Below are positions 1 to 6,543 of a stretch of 16,575 nucleotides of DNA, one piece after another (position 1 is the stretch's first letter; every line of letters starts with the position of its first letter). Under the pieces are notes generated by a model. It was not told the origin of the DNA. It was given only the letters and a program-made list of their open reading frames with translations, and did not search any database. The position numbers were made by a program, and so were the translations under genes. This stretch comes from QHWK01 sp035315685 (GTDB taxonomy: Bacteria > Acidobacteriota > Vicinamibacteria > Vicinamibacterales > CAVVIG01). The stretch spans positions 1 through 16,575 of the forward strand of contig DATFXR010000213.1 of assembly GCA_035315685.1 (NCBI GenBank), given 5' to 3'.

Positions 1-367
1 CGGCGGCGACGCCGGGCGCCGGCTTCGCCAGGATGCCGTGGACCATCGAGAAGATCGTGGTGTTGCCGCCGATGACGAGCGCGATGAGGAGCGCCGACGT
101 CGCGCTCAGCGCCGGCGCGCGCCAGAGGACGCGGGCGCCGATCTGACCATCGGCGATCAGCTGTTCGACCCGCGTCCACGTCCAGACCGATCGCGTTGCT
201 TCCTTCGCGAGCGTCCGGTTGCCGCAGTCGATCAGCGCGCGCCGGCGCGCCTCGTCTGGCGGCTCGCCGCGCTCGATGCGATCCTGGATCGCCATTCGCA
301 GATGCGATTCGAGCTCCTCGTCGATCTCGTCATCGCGCTGCCGCCGGCGCCACGCGAACCATCGCAT
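1..367 (-). CDS. Acidobacterial-type orphan ABC permease (ADOP family), N-terminal part
   Basis: The frame is open from an ATG at 367 to the window edge and gives the first 122 residues. They start MRWFAWRRRRQRDDEIDEEL, followed by ESHLRMAIQDRIERGEPPDEARRRAL, which is the helical N-terminal extension typical of acidobacterial duplicated orphan permeases. A membrane segment follows (about residues 88-110, SATSALLIALVIGGNTTIF), matching the first helix of MacB/FtsX-like permeases. The full protein in this family is usually 800-900 residues, so most of the gene lies outside the window. A strong AGGAGG (375-380) sits 7 bases upstream, inside the last codons of the PadR gene, and the stop-to-start gap is 2 bases, so the two genes are almost certainly co-transcribed and perhaps translationally coupled. 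'Orphan' refers to the usual absence of an adjacent ATPase gene; none is visible here. Transported substrate is unknown. Confidence 0.9.
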   Translation of the reverse strand, partial: MRWFAWRRRQRDDEIDEELESHLRMAIQDRIERGEPPDEARRRALIDCGNRTLAKEATRSVWTWTRVEQLIADGQIGARVLWRAPALSATSALLIALVIGGNTTIFSMVHGILAKPAPGVAA

Positions 368-369
368 CG

Positions 370-723
370 CTATCCCTCCTGTCGGCGCCGGCGCATCAAC
401 GCCTGTACGGCGTCGACGAGCTGGTTCCATCGGGACTGCTCGCGCGTGAGGTGCCGCCTGCCGGCGGGCGTCAGCCGGTAGTATTTCGCACGCTGCTTGT
501 TGTCCGACGTCTTCCACCCGGCGCGCACCAGCCGTTTTTTCTCCAGCCGGTGCAGCGCCGGATACAGTGACCCGGTTTCCACGCGGAACGCCTCGTTCGA
601 CGCCGAGCGGATCGCCTGGCCGATGCTGTAGCCGTGCGCCGGGCCCCAGCGCAGGGTCTGAAGGATCAGCATGTCGAGGGTGCCCTGCAGCAGATCGCTG
701 CGGGCGGGTTCGCGGTCGCTCAT
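370..723 (-). CDS. PadR family transcriptional regulator
   Basis: The 117-residue product is the normal size for short PadR proteins of the kind that accompany acidobacterial orphan permeases. The winged-helix core is clear: DLLQGTLDMLILQTL (10-24), GPAHGYSIGQAI (27-38), the recognition region GSLYPALHRLE (51-61), and the wing with KYYRLTPAG (80-88). A short C-terminal helix to residue 117 gives the small dimerisation part. An upstream TTG at 735 is in frame, but it lies inside a perfect dyad that looks like the operator, so the ATG at 723 is preferred. No Shine-Dalgarno precedes that ATG; the transcript may be leaderless or start within the dyad. The gene is directly upstream of and nearly overlaps the permease gene. 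It probably represses its own operon by binding the two dyads at 727-764, as PadR proteins commonly autoregulate; the ligand is unknown. Confidence 0.93.
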   Translation of the reverse strand: MSDREPARSDLLQGTLDMLILQTLRWGPAHGYSIGQAIRSASNEAFRVETGSLYPALHRLEKKRLVRAGWKTSDNKQRAKYYRLTPAGRRHLTREQSRWNQLVDAVQALMRRRRQEG

Positions 724-726
724 GGC

Positions 727-764
727 TGTAGGCAATCTACATCCATGGCTGTAGTTTGTCTACA
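727..764 (-). promoter_or_regulatory. Tandem TGTAG-N5-CTACA dyads, probable PadR operator
   Basis: Two perfect 15-bp inverted repeats TGTAG-N5-CTACA lie at 727-741 and 750-764, 23 bp apart (about two helix turns). They are part of a longer imperfect direct duplication (CATGGCTGTAG-N4-TCTACATC at 721-743 and 744-766). The inner dyad ends 3 bases before the padR ATG. Dyads of this general form bind PadR-type winged-helix dimers, so two dimers side by side would cover the transcription start. That the PadR encoded at 370-723 binds here is inference from position. Confidence 0.7.
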
Positions 765-787
765 TCCAGGATGACAGCCGGCGCTGC

Positions 788-809
788 GGGTCCGGCTAGA
801 GCCGGACCC
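788..809. repeat. REP-like hairpin, single stem
   Basis: GGGTCCGGCT (788-797) and AGCCGGACCC (800-809) are perfectly complementary with two bases between. The core GTCCGGCT-NN-AGCCGGAC is the same as that of the first stem of the element at 1685-1738 on the other side of the methyltransferase gene. No U-tract follows, so it is better read as a dispersed repeat than as an intrinsic terminator. Confidence 0.75.
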
Positions 810-832
810 GGCGACAGTCGCACCGCCTGGTC

Positions 833-1660
833 TTGCGGGTTGCAGCGCCACGCGCTGTCCAACATGCTAAGGCGGTGTGGCGTTACCTCTGGCCGCTGGC
901 GCAGGCGTGCACGGGCGAGCACGTCACCGTGGCAGGCGCGCGGGTGCACGTGCCTGGTCCGCCGCGGATTCGCGTGTCGGTCGTCGCCGGAAACATCCGA
1001 CTGCATCGTGAGATCGACGCCGCGGTGCGTCCAGGGGCGACCGTCGTTGACGTCGGCGCGAACATCGGATACAACACTGTTTACGCGTCCCGCCGCGTCG
1101 GCCCGGCCGGCCGAGTCGTCGCCGTCGAACCAGCCGCTGACAACCTCCGCATCCTGCGTGACAACCTCGCCGTCAACGCGCTCGACAACGTCGTCGTACA
1201 CGCGGTCGCCGCTGGCCGCGCGCGTGAGGTTCGCGATCTCTTCCTGCGCGGTGACGTCAGCGCCGTCAACAGCCTCTTTGCGGAAAGCGTCTACGCGGCG
1301 GTCACCGGCATCGAGAAAGTCAGCGTCGTCCCGCTGGACGATCTCGTCGAGGGAGATGCCGACCTGGTGAAGATGGACGTGGAAGGCGCCGAGCTCGATG
1401 CGCTCGCCGGGATGGCGAGGCTGCTCCGCAATCCGCGGATGCAACTGATCGTCGAATGGCATCCTCGACTGCAGGAGGCGGCCGGCAATGCAGCCAGCGC
1501 CCTGCCACGATTCCTCCTCGAGCGGGGCTTCACTCTGCATGCCGCTTCGCACACGCGCGTCACGCCGCTCGCTGCCAGGGACGTCGATGCGATGGCCGCA
1601 CGCCTGCGGCGCAGCGGACATCCGGTCGAGCTGATCGCCACCGCGGTGTCGCTCGGCTGA
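833..1660 (+). CDS. FkbM family SAM-dependent methyltransferase
   Basis: This 275-residue protein is predicted to transfer a methyl group from S-adenosylmethionine, in this family usually to a hydroxyl of a sugar, polyketide or glycan; the acceptor cannot be told from sequence. The SAM-binding motif I is VVDVGANIGYNT (71-82), followed by the acidic motif VVAVEP (95-100), and the FkbM signature LVKMDVEGAE (178-187) with EWHP (208-211) in the C-terminal half. There is no signal peptide, so it is cytosolic. The start is uncertain: TTG at 833 is the first in frame, while GTG at 875 would still keep the whole fold; neither has a good ribosome site. The gene stands alone: the neighbouring genes are in the other direction, and REP-like repeats lie on both sides. 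No glycosyltransferase or polysaccharide gene is near to suggest the substrate. Confidence 0.9.
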   Translation: MRVAAPRAVQHAKAVWRYLWPLAQACTGEHVTVAGARVHVPGPPRIRVSVVAGNIRLHREIDAAVRPGATVVDVGANIGYNTVYASRRVGPAGRVVAVEPAADNLRILRDNLAVNALDNVVVHAVAAGRAREVRDLFLRGDVSAVNSLFAESVYAAVTGIEKVSVVPLDDLVEGDADLVKMDVEGAELDALAGMARLLRNPRMQLIVEWHPRLQEAAGNAASALPRFLLERGFTLHAASHTRVTPLAARDVDAMAARLRRSGHPVELIATAVSLG

Positions 1661-1684
1661 GGCGTTTCTCGTTCCCGATCGCAC

Positions 1685-1738
1685 GTAGTGTCCGGCTTCA
1701 GCCGGACTTCTCGAGGTCCGCCTGACGGCGGACACTAC
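1685..1738. repeat. REP-like double hairpin element
   Basis: A 54-bp composite element. The outer arms GTAGTGTCCG (1685-1694) and CGGACACTAC (1729-1738) are perfect inverted repeats. Inside are two hairpins: GTCCGGCT-TC-AGCCGGAC (1690-1707) and GTCCGCC-TGAC-GGCGGAC (1716-1733). The two stems are variants of one sequence, and the first core is the same as that at 788-809. This two-stem arrangement is like bacterial REP doublets moved by RAYT transposases. It starts 25 bp after the methyltransferase stop codon and could also act as a 3' stabiliser or weak terminator. Confidence 0.8.
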
Positions 1739-1781
1739 CGACACATCACACGCGCTGTAAAGCCTTCGCGCTTCGCAGCCA

Positions 1782-1797
1782 GCCTGCGGGAGCAGGC
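1782..1797 (-). terminator. Small GC hairpin downstream of the XRE gene
   Basis: GCCTGC (1782-1787) and GCAGGC (1792-1797) pair perfectly around a four-base loop, 6-21 bp past the stop codon of the XRE gene. There is no run of T on the exit side, so termination is only a possibility. Confidence 0.3.
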
Positions 1798-1802
1798 GCG
1801 GC

Positions 1803-2738
1803 TCACGGCCTGGCCGTCGAATCCCACCAGTTGAGGGTGACGACCTGTCCGACGATGTGCTCCTCCAGATCGACTTGACGCCTCGCCCTGAGGCGCGCGA
1901 ATCCGCGGTAGCCGGGCGGCTGGAGCACCACGAGCTCGCGGCCGTCCCACGCGCAGTAGGCCAGGATCACACGTCCGTCGAGACGAATCGCGTACGGCTC
2001 GCGCGGGTCGATCGTGATCGGGATCGGGCGCGACACCAGCGCGTGGCGCGGGCGGGCGTAGGGATGCGCGACCCGCCGGAGGCGCTCGAAATCGTCGTCG
2101 GACAACTCGTAGGCGATGGGTCGAATGAGCTCCGCGCGTCCGGCAATCAAGCGCTCGATCGCGCCGCGGTCGAGATAGCCGAGCGGCTTGCGGCGATACC
2201 GATCCGGATCCGCACCAGCCGGCAGGACGGGGATCTGGTCGACCATCGGGTCGGACAGACGGCGGCTGCCGACCGGCGTCGAGAGCGCATCGACGTCGCG
2301 CACGGGCGACCGCGACTCCGTGCGGGCACTGCCAAGGGCGGCCGCGTGCGACGTGTCGACCTGAGTGCGGAGCCGATCGGCGTGCGTGAACAGCATCTCG
2401 ACCTGCTCCCGCTCCTTCATCGCGTCGTCGCTGGTGCGCGGAGAGACGCGCGTGTCCGCCCACATCAACAGCGGTTCGCGATCGACTTCGAGGACCGCAG
2501 CGAGCCGCTCGGCGATGTCGCGGCGCGGCGGGATGCTGCCGTGTTCCATCGCCGCCACGAGCGAGACCGACGTCGGGCCGATGCCGACCGCCTCGGCGAG
2601 CTGCGCGAGCGACAACCCTTTGGCGAGCCGCCGATCGCGAATGAGTCGCCCGAGCGGGTGCGTCGTCGGTTTGGGCAGGCGGCCGCGGCGGCGCGGGTAG
2701 GGCGGCGGCGTCTCGTCCGCTAGCTTTTTAGAATCCAC
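1803..2738 (-). CDS. XRE-family HTH regulator with unrecognised C-terminal domain
   Basis: The 311-residue product begins with a basic, proline-rich leader (1-28), then a Cro/C1-type helix-turn-helix: LGRLIRDRRLAKGLSLAQLAEAVGIG (29-54), a recognition segment PTSVSLVAAMEHGSIPP (55-71) and the closing helices DIAERLAAVLEVD (74-86). Residues about 100-165 look like a linker (REQVEMLFTHADRLRTQ is probably helical). The remaining part to 311, including GYLDRGAIERLIAGRAELIRPIAYELSDDDFERL and a beta-rich end (AIRLDGRVILAYCAWDGRELVVLQPPGYRG), matches no family I recognise; there is no HExxH, so it is not an ImmA-type protease. Start is a GTG at 2738 without a Shine-Dalgarno; a TATAAA lies just upstream, so a leaderless message is plausible. 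It diverges from the ARPP-1-type gene across an AT-rich 79-bp spacer and probably regulates both genes. Confidence 0.82.
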   Translation of the reverse strand: MDSKKLADETPPPYPRRRGRLPKPTTHPLGRLIRDRRLAKGLSLAQLAEAVGIGPTSVSLVAAMEHGSIPPRRDIAERLAAVLEVDREPLLMWADTRVSPRTSDDAMKEREQVEMLFTHADRLRTQVDTSHAAALGSARTESRSPVRDVDALSTPVGSRRLSDPMVDQIPVLPAGADPDRYRRKPLGYLDRGAIERLIAGRAELIRPIAYELSDDDFERLRRVAHPYARPRHALVSRPIPITIDPREPYAIRLDGRVILAYCAWDGRELVVLQPPGYRGFARLRARRQVDLEEHIVGQVVTLNWWDSTARP

Positions 2739-2755
2739 TTATTTATAATCCACTT
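2726..2755. promoter_or_regulatory. AT-rich 15-bp direct repeat, probable XRE operator
   Basis: TTTTAGAATCCACTT (2726-2740) and ATTTATAATCCACTT (2741-2755) are adjacent copies differing at two of 15 positions. A weaker match to the first six bases follows at 2756-2761. The first copy covers the GTG start codon of the XRE gene and the second covers its likely -10. The tract 2721-2772 is far richer in A+T than anything else in the window. Binding by the XRE protein is inferred from position, as tandem direct repeats in a divergent spacer are typical for autoregulation. Confidence 0.6.
2744..2749 (+). promoter_or_regulatory. Possible -10 box (TATAAT) of the ARPP-1-type gene
   Basis: A consensus TATAAT on the plus strand lies about 68 bases before the ATG at 2818, which would give a leader of about 60 bases. 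It falls inside the second direct-repeat copy, so a bound regulator would block it. No clear -35 box is seen at the proper distance, so an activator or an alternative start is possible. Confidence 0.4.
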
Positions 2756-2817
2756 GTTTATTTAAGTATATCTCGTCCACCACCCGTCAACCCAACCCCT
2801 CAGACAGGAGTCCCCGC

Positions 2818-3777
2818 ATGCCCGACCTCGATCCGTTCCTCTCGTCTCTGTCCCTCGGATCTCCCACCCTCGTCGATGGCCTCGGCATCTACCCGCTGCT
2901 GCGGACGCCAGCGGCGCAGCCGTTCTACGACACGCTGTCGGACGCGGTCCGCGCCGGCGTCCTGCACATCACCGAACTGTCGGGCGCCGGCAGCGTACCC
3001 GAGCTCCGCGTCGTCAACGAGGGCGCCCGTCCGGTGCTCATCGTCGACGGCGAAGAGCTCGTCGGCGCCAAGCAGAATCGCATCGTCAACCTGACGGTGC
3101 TCGTGCCGGCGCGTGCCACCATCACGCTGCCGGTCACCTGCGTCGAGGCGGGCCGGTGGCGCCACGTCACCGACGAGTTCACGCTCGCCGAACGGACCCA
3201 CTATGCATCGGGACGCCGCTCCAAACTCGGTCAGGTCTCGATGTCGATGCGCATGCATAGTACGCCACGGTCGGACCAGTCGGCCGTGTGGTCGGAGATT
3301 GCAGACAAGAGCGCGCGGCTCGGCGCACACTCGCCGACCGCCGCGGCAGGCGCGATGTACGAGCAGCGCCGCGGCACGCTCGATCGGATGATTGGGTCGA
3401 TCAAGCCGCTCGACCAGCAGGTGGGCGCCGTGTTCACGATCCGTGGTCTGATCGCCGGTTTCGACGCGTTCGATCATCCGCGCACGTGGGCGCAGATGAT
3501 GCCGAAACTGATGCGGAGCTACGGGCTCGACGCGCTGGATCCGGCGATCGGCGGCGACGGCTTCGCGACACCGGATCCGCAGCGGTTCCTCGACGCGATG
3601 TCAAGAGCGGCGTGCACCGCCTATCCGGCGATCGGCGCCGGCCGCGATTTGCGATTCGAGGGCAACGGCATCGTCGGCGCCGCGCTCGACACGAGCGAGG
3701 GCGTCGTGCACGCGGTGGCGTTTCCCGCGTCCGATGTGGTGCGGCCGGCAGTCAAGCGACGCTTCAGCTGGCGCTAG
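2818..3777 (+). CDS. ARPP-1 (DUF6569)-domain protein
   Basis: The 319-residue protein resembles the ARPP-1 family ('ARG and rhodanese-phosphatase-superfamily-associated protein'). The signature is PVLIVDGEELVGAKQNRIVN (72-91), followed by a TLPVTCVEAGRW (103-114) segment; these GEEL..GxKQxR and CVExGRW blocks are the part by which I know the family. There is no signal peptide or membrane segment, so it is cytosolic. No enzymatic activity is established; the family was named by its gene neighbourhoods with ADP-ribosylglycohydrolases and phosphatase-like proteins, neither of which is present here. AGGAG (2806-2810) stands 7 bases before the ATG, making the start secure. It diverges from the XRE gene and shares its AT-rich control region. 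It is followed by the tandem repeats at 3795-4014 and then by a convergent permease gene. Confidence 0.8.
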   Translation: MPDLDPFLSSLSLGSPTLVDGLGIYPLLRTPAAQPFYDTLSDAVRAGVLHITELSGAGSVPELRVVNEGARPVLIVDGEELVGAKQNRIVNLTVLVPARATITLPVTCVEAGRWRHVTDEFTLAERTHYASGRRSKLGQVSMSMRMHSTPRSDQSAVWSEIADKSARLGAHSPTAAAGAMYEQRRGTLDRMIGSIKPLDQQVGAVFTIRGLIAGFDAFDHPRTWAQMMPKLMRSYGLDALDPAIGGDGFATPDPQRFLDAMSRAACTAYPAIGAGRDLRFEGNGIVGAALDTSEGVVHAVAFPASDVVRPAVKRRFSWR

Positions 3778-3794
3778 GCCACCTGGAGAGCAGC

Positions 3795-4014
3795 GGGAAA
3801 GCAACCGTAGAGAGCGCTGAGCACGCAAAGAACGTCGATTGTGTCTGCAGCAAATAGATCTCTGCGGTCGCTGCGAGACTCCGCGTTTGCTTTCCCGATT
3901 GTGTCGACAGCGAACAAATCTCCGCGATCGCTGCGAGCTCCGCGGTTGCTTTCCCGATTGTGTCGACAGCAAACAAATCTCTGCGATCTCCGCGAGCTCC
4001 GCGGTTGCTTTCCT
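3795..4014. repeat. Three-unit tandem repeat (59-60 bp) with an inverted flanking arm
   Basis: Three units lie head to tail: 3837-3896 (60 bp), 3897-3955 (59 bp) and 3956-4014 (59 bp). Each begins GATTGTGTC, has an ATCTC(T/C)GCG core, and ends (C/T)GCG(G/T)TTGCTTTCC. Just before them, GGGAAAGCAACCG (3795-3807) is the perfect inverse of the end of unit 2 (3943-3955), so arm and array can fold together. The same GAAAGCAACCG..AGAGA arm occurs at 13964. The units differ at several bases and have no spacers between them, so this is not a CRISPR array. The repeat fills the gap between two convergent genes and may end transcription from both sides. Confidence 0.85.
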
Positions 4015-4043
4015 TCCCGTCGTCCGGGTTCGACGGCTCTCGG

Positions 4044-6485
4044 TCAACCGCTGCGGAGCGCCTCCATCGGATCGGCCTGGGTCGAGCGCGCCGCGGCGAC
4101 CAGCGCTGCAGCGATCGGCGTGAGCAGCATGGCCAACGCGCCGCTCGTGAACGAGAACGGATCGATCGGGGCGACGCCGAACATGAGCGATACGAGCGCC
4201 CGCGTTCCGGCCCCCGCGGCCAGCACCCCGAGCCCGAGGCCACTCACCACCGGCGCCGCGGTCTGCGCAACGATCATGCGCACGATGCGCAGCCGCGTCG
4301 CGCCCAGCGCCCGCCGGATCGCGATCTCCTTCGCCCGCAGCGCGACCGAATAGGCCGCCACGCCATACGCGCCGACCGTCGACAGCATCAGCGCGAGCGA
4401 TCCGAATATCGCCAGCAGCCGGGCACCGATCCGCCGCGCGACGATCACGTCGTCCACGACCTGTTGGCCGACCCGCACGCGTTGCGGCCGCAGCTCGGGA
4501 TCGACGGACCTGACGGCAGATATGGCGTCAGCCGCGGCCGTCACCGCGTTGGAGCGCGCTTTGATGTACAGCGCGATCTGGCGGCTCGGATGCTGGCGCA
4601 GCGGAAAATAGACGCTCGGCTGAGGCGCCTCGCCGAGCGAGCTCAGCGTGATCGTGTTGACGACGCCGACGACGGTCACGTCCCAGCTCTCGAGCAGAAA
4701 GCGCAGGTGTTGTCCGATCGGATCGGCGCCGGCCCACATCGTGCGGGCCGCCGTGTCGTTGACGATCGCGACCATCGGTGCGCCCGCACTGTCGCAATCG
4801 GTGAAGTCGCGTCCTCGCTCCAGCCGCATGCCTGCGGCGGCAAAGAATCCCGGCGCGACGCTGAACGTGGTGTTGAGGCGACCGCTCGACGGGTCCGACA
4901 TATCCGCTCCAGCTGCGAACGTCGTCCGGCGGAAGCCGCCGCGGAGCGGCGCGCTGTCCGCCGCGCTCGCATACTCGACACCCGGCTGCGTCCGCAGACG
5001 ATCGAGCACCGAGGCGATCACCTGTTGCGCGTGCTCCTCGTCGTATCCGCGCGCGGCGAGATCGAGGCTCATCACGACTTCGCGTGCCACTTCGAATCCG
5101 AGGTCCGCATCCTGTGCGTTCAACAGACTGCGAACGAAGAGCACCGCCACGACCACGGCGACATACGAGAGCGCAATCTGCGCGACCACGACGCCGCGGA
5201 CGGCCACGGCCTGCCGCCGCACCGGCAGCGTGGCGTGGTCCAGCGTCGCGGCTGCGTCGGTCTGTGACGCCCGCAGCGCCGGCACCACGCCGAACGCCGC
5301 CGTCGCCACGATCGAGACGATGAGCGTGAACGTCAGCACGCGGTCGTCAACGGCGTACGGCAGATCCGGACGCAGGGCCGTCGGGATGAATCGCAGCAAC
5401 GCCGCGCGGCCGACGAACGTGGTGAGCAAAGACAGGGCGGCGGCGGCCGTCGACAGGACCAGTCCTTCCGTCAACATCTGAGCGACGAGCCGGCGGCGCG
5501 ACGCGCCGAGCGCCAGCCGCACGCTGAACTCGCGCTGGCGCTCCGTCGCGCGCCCGAGCAGCAGGTTCGCGACGTTCGCGCACGCGATCAACAGCACGAC
5601 GCCGACGACCGCCGACAGCATCCATCCCGCCAGCACGTAGGTTCGCCGCTGCGACGGCGGGACGATGGTGTGGTCGAGCGGCACGACCATGAAGCTGCGG
5701 CCGGCGTCCTCGGGGAACTCGCCCGCCAGAGCGCCGCCGAGCAGTCGGAGCGAGGCATCGGCCGCCGCTACCGAGATTCCCGGTTTCAGCCGTGCGACCA
5801 TCGTGCAGACCCGGGCCGCACGGAGCGTGAACCAGTCCCGCAGGTTTCCCGTGAGCAGCTGGTCGTGCGCCGCCAGCGGCACCCACAGGTCCGCGCTGCC
5901 GAGCGCACCGACGTCGTGGAAATCTGCGGGCGCAACGCCCACGACAACGAATGCGTGCTTGTTCAATCGAATCGGTGCGCCGATCGCCGCCTGACTCCCG
6001 CCGAACCTGGCACGCCACAGCGAATGGCTCAGCACGACCGGCGGGATCGCCGCACGCTCTGCATCGTCTGCTGGCGTGAGCGTCCGCCCAAGCTGCGCGG
6101 TCACGCCGAGCACAGCGAAGTGACGGCCGCTGACGAGATGCAGCAGCGCTGATGTCGTCGCGTTCGCGACCTCGACGCCGACCGCGGAATCGATGACGAT
6201 CGACACGCCGGCAAAGACGTCGTTCCGCTCCTCCACATCGAGTGCATTCGGGAACGAGGTCGTCTGGTACTGCGACACGTCGCCCGATCGGTTCACGGTC
6301 GTCGAATACACCATCACGACCTGAGACGCGGCTCGGACCGGGAGGCGCGGCAGGAACATCTCCTTGACGAAGGTGAAGATGATTGCGTTCGCGCCGATGC
6401 CGAGCGTGAGGGACAGCAGCGCCGCGGCGCCGGTTCCGGGGAACTTCCTCCACATCCGCAGCGCGAAACGAACATCGCTCAGCAT
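4044..6485 (-). CDS. MacB/FtsX-like orphan ABC permease
   Basis: An 813-residue membrane protein with the duplicated permease layout: helix 1 (about 15-40, GTGAAALLSLTLGIGANAIIF), a periplasmic MacB-type domain, a first FtsX block (about 280-400) with the cytoplasmic motif EFSVRLALGASRRRL, a linking helix (about 430-450), a second periplasmic domain, and a second FtsX block (about 690-805) with EIAIRRALGATRLRI. It ends DPMEALRSG, a common C-terminus in these permeases. It lacks the roughly 80-residue helical extension found in the permease at 1-367. The ATG at 6485 (MLSDVRFALRMWRK) fits family starts; a GTG at 6494 is in frame but no ribosome site supports either. No ATPase gene is nearby. 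It lies 58 bp downstream of the lipoprotein gene on the same strand and may share its message. Confidence 0.92.
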   Translation of the reverse strand: MLSDVRFALRMWRKFPGTGAAALLSLTLGIGANAIIFTFVKEMFLPRLPVRAASQVVMVYSTTVNRSGDVSQYQTTSFPNALDVEERNDVFAGVSIVIDSAVGVEVANATTSALLHLVSGRHFAVLGVTAQLGRTLTPADDAERAAIPPVVLSHSLWRARFGGSQAAIGAPIRLNKHAFVVVGVAPADFHDVGALGSADLWVPLAAHDQLLTGNLRDWFTLRAARVCTMVARLKPGISVAAADASLRLLGGALAGEFPEDAGRSFMVVPLDHTIVPPSQRRTYVLAGWMLSAVVGVVLLIACANVANLLLGRATERQREFSVRLALGASRRRLVAQMLTEGLVLSTAAAALSLLTTFVGRAALLRFIPTALRPDLPYAVDDRVLTFTLIVSIVATAAFGVVPALRASQTDAAATLDHATLPVRRQAVAVRGVVVAQIALSYVAVVVAVLFVRSLLNAQDADLGFEVAREVVMSLDLAARGYDEEHAQQVIASVLDRLRTQPGVEYASAADSAPLRGGFRRTTFAAGADMSDPSSGRLNTTFSVAPGFFAAAGMRLERGRDFTDCDSAGAPMVAIVNDTAARTMWAGADPIGQHLRFLLESWDVTVVGVVNTITLSSLGEAPQPSVYFPLRQHPSRQIALYIKARSNAVTAAADAISAVRSVDPELRPQRVRVGQQVVDDVIVARRIGARLLAIFGSLALMLSTVGAYGVAAYSVALRAKEIAIRRALGATRLRIVRMIVAQTAAPVVSGLGLGVLAAGAGTRALVSLMFGVAPIDPFSFTSGALAMLLTPIAAALVAAARSTQADPMEALRSG

Positions 6486-6543
6486 CGTGATCACGTGCGG
6501 CCCGATCCAGCCACGCCTGATCAGACGCTGTCAAGGCGACTCG

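Noticed and set aside
788..1738. Flanking hairpins as terminal inverted repeats of an insertion sequence
   Set aside because: The gene between is a methyltransferase, not a transposase, and the flanking elements differ in structure.
737..1744. Long minus-strand open frame opposite the methyltransferase
   Set aside because: The plus frame has intact SAM-binding motifs; the minus product has none and passes through both REP-like repeats.
1857..2723. Plus-strand open frame opposite the XRE gene
   Set aside because: Arg-rich product without a domain, while the minus frame has a clear helix-turn-helix.
3837..4014. Tandem repeat considered as a CRISPR array
   Set aside because: The units abut without unique spacers, differ from each other at several bases, and no cas gene is nearby.
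3960..5267. Long open frame on the plus strand across the permease 3' end
   Set aside because: It begins in the repeat array, its product is Arg/His/Asp-rich and shows no family; the permease frame explains the region.
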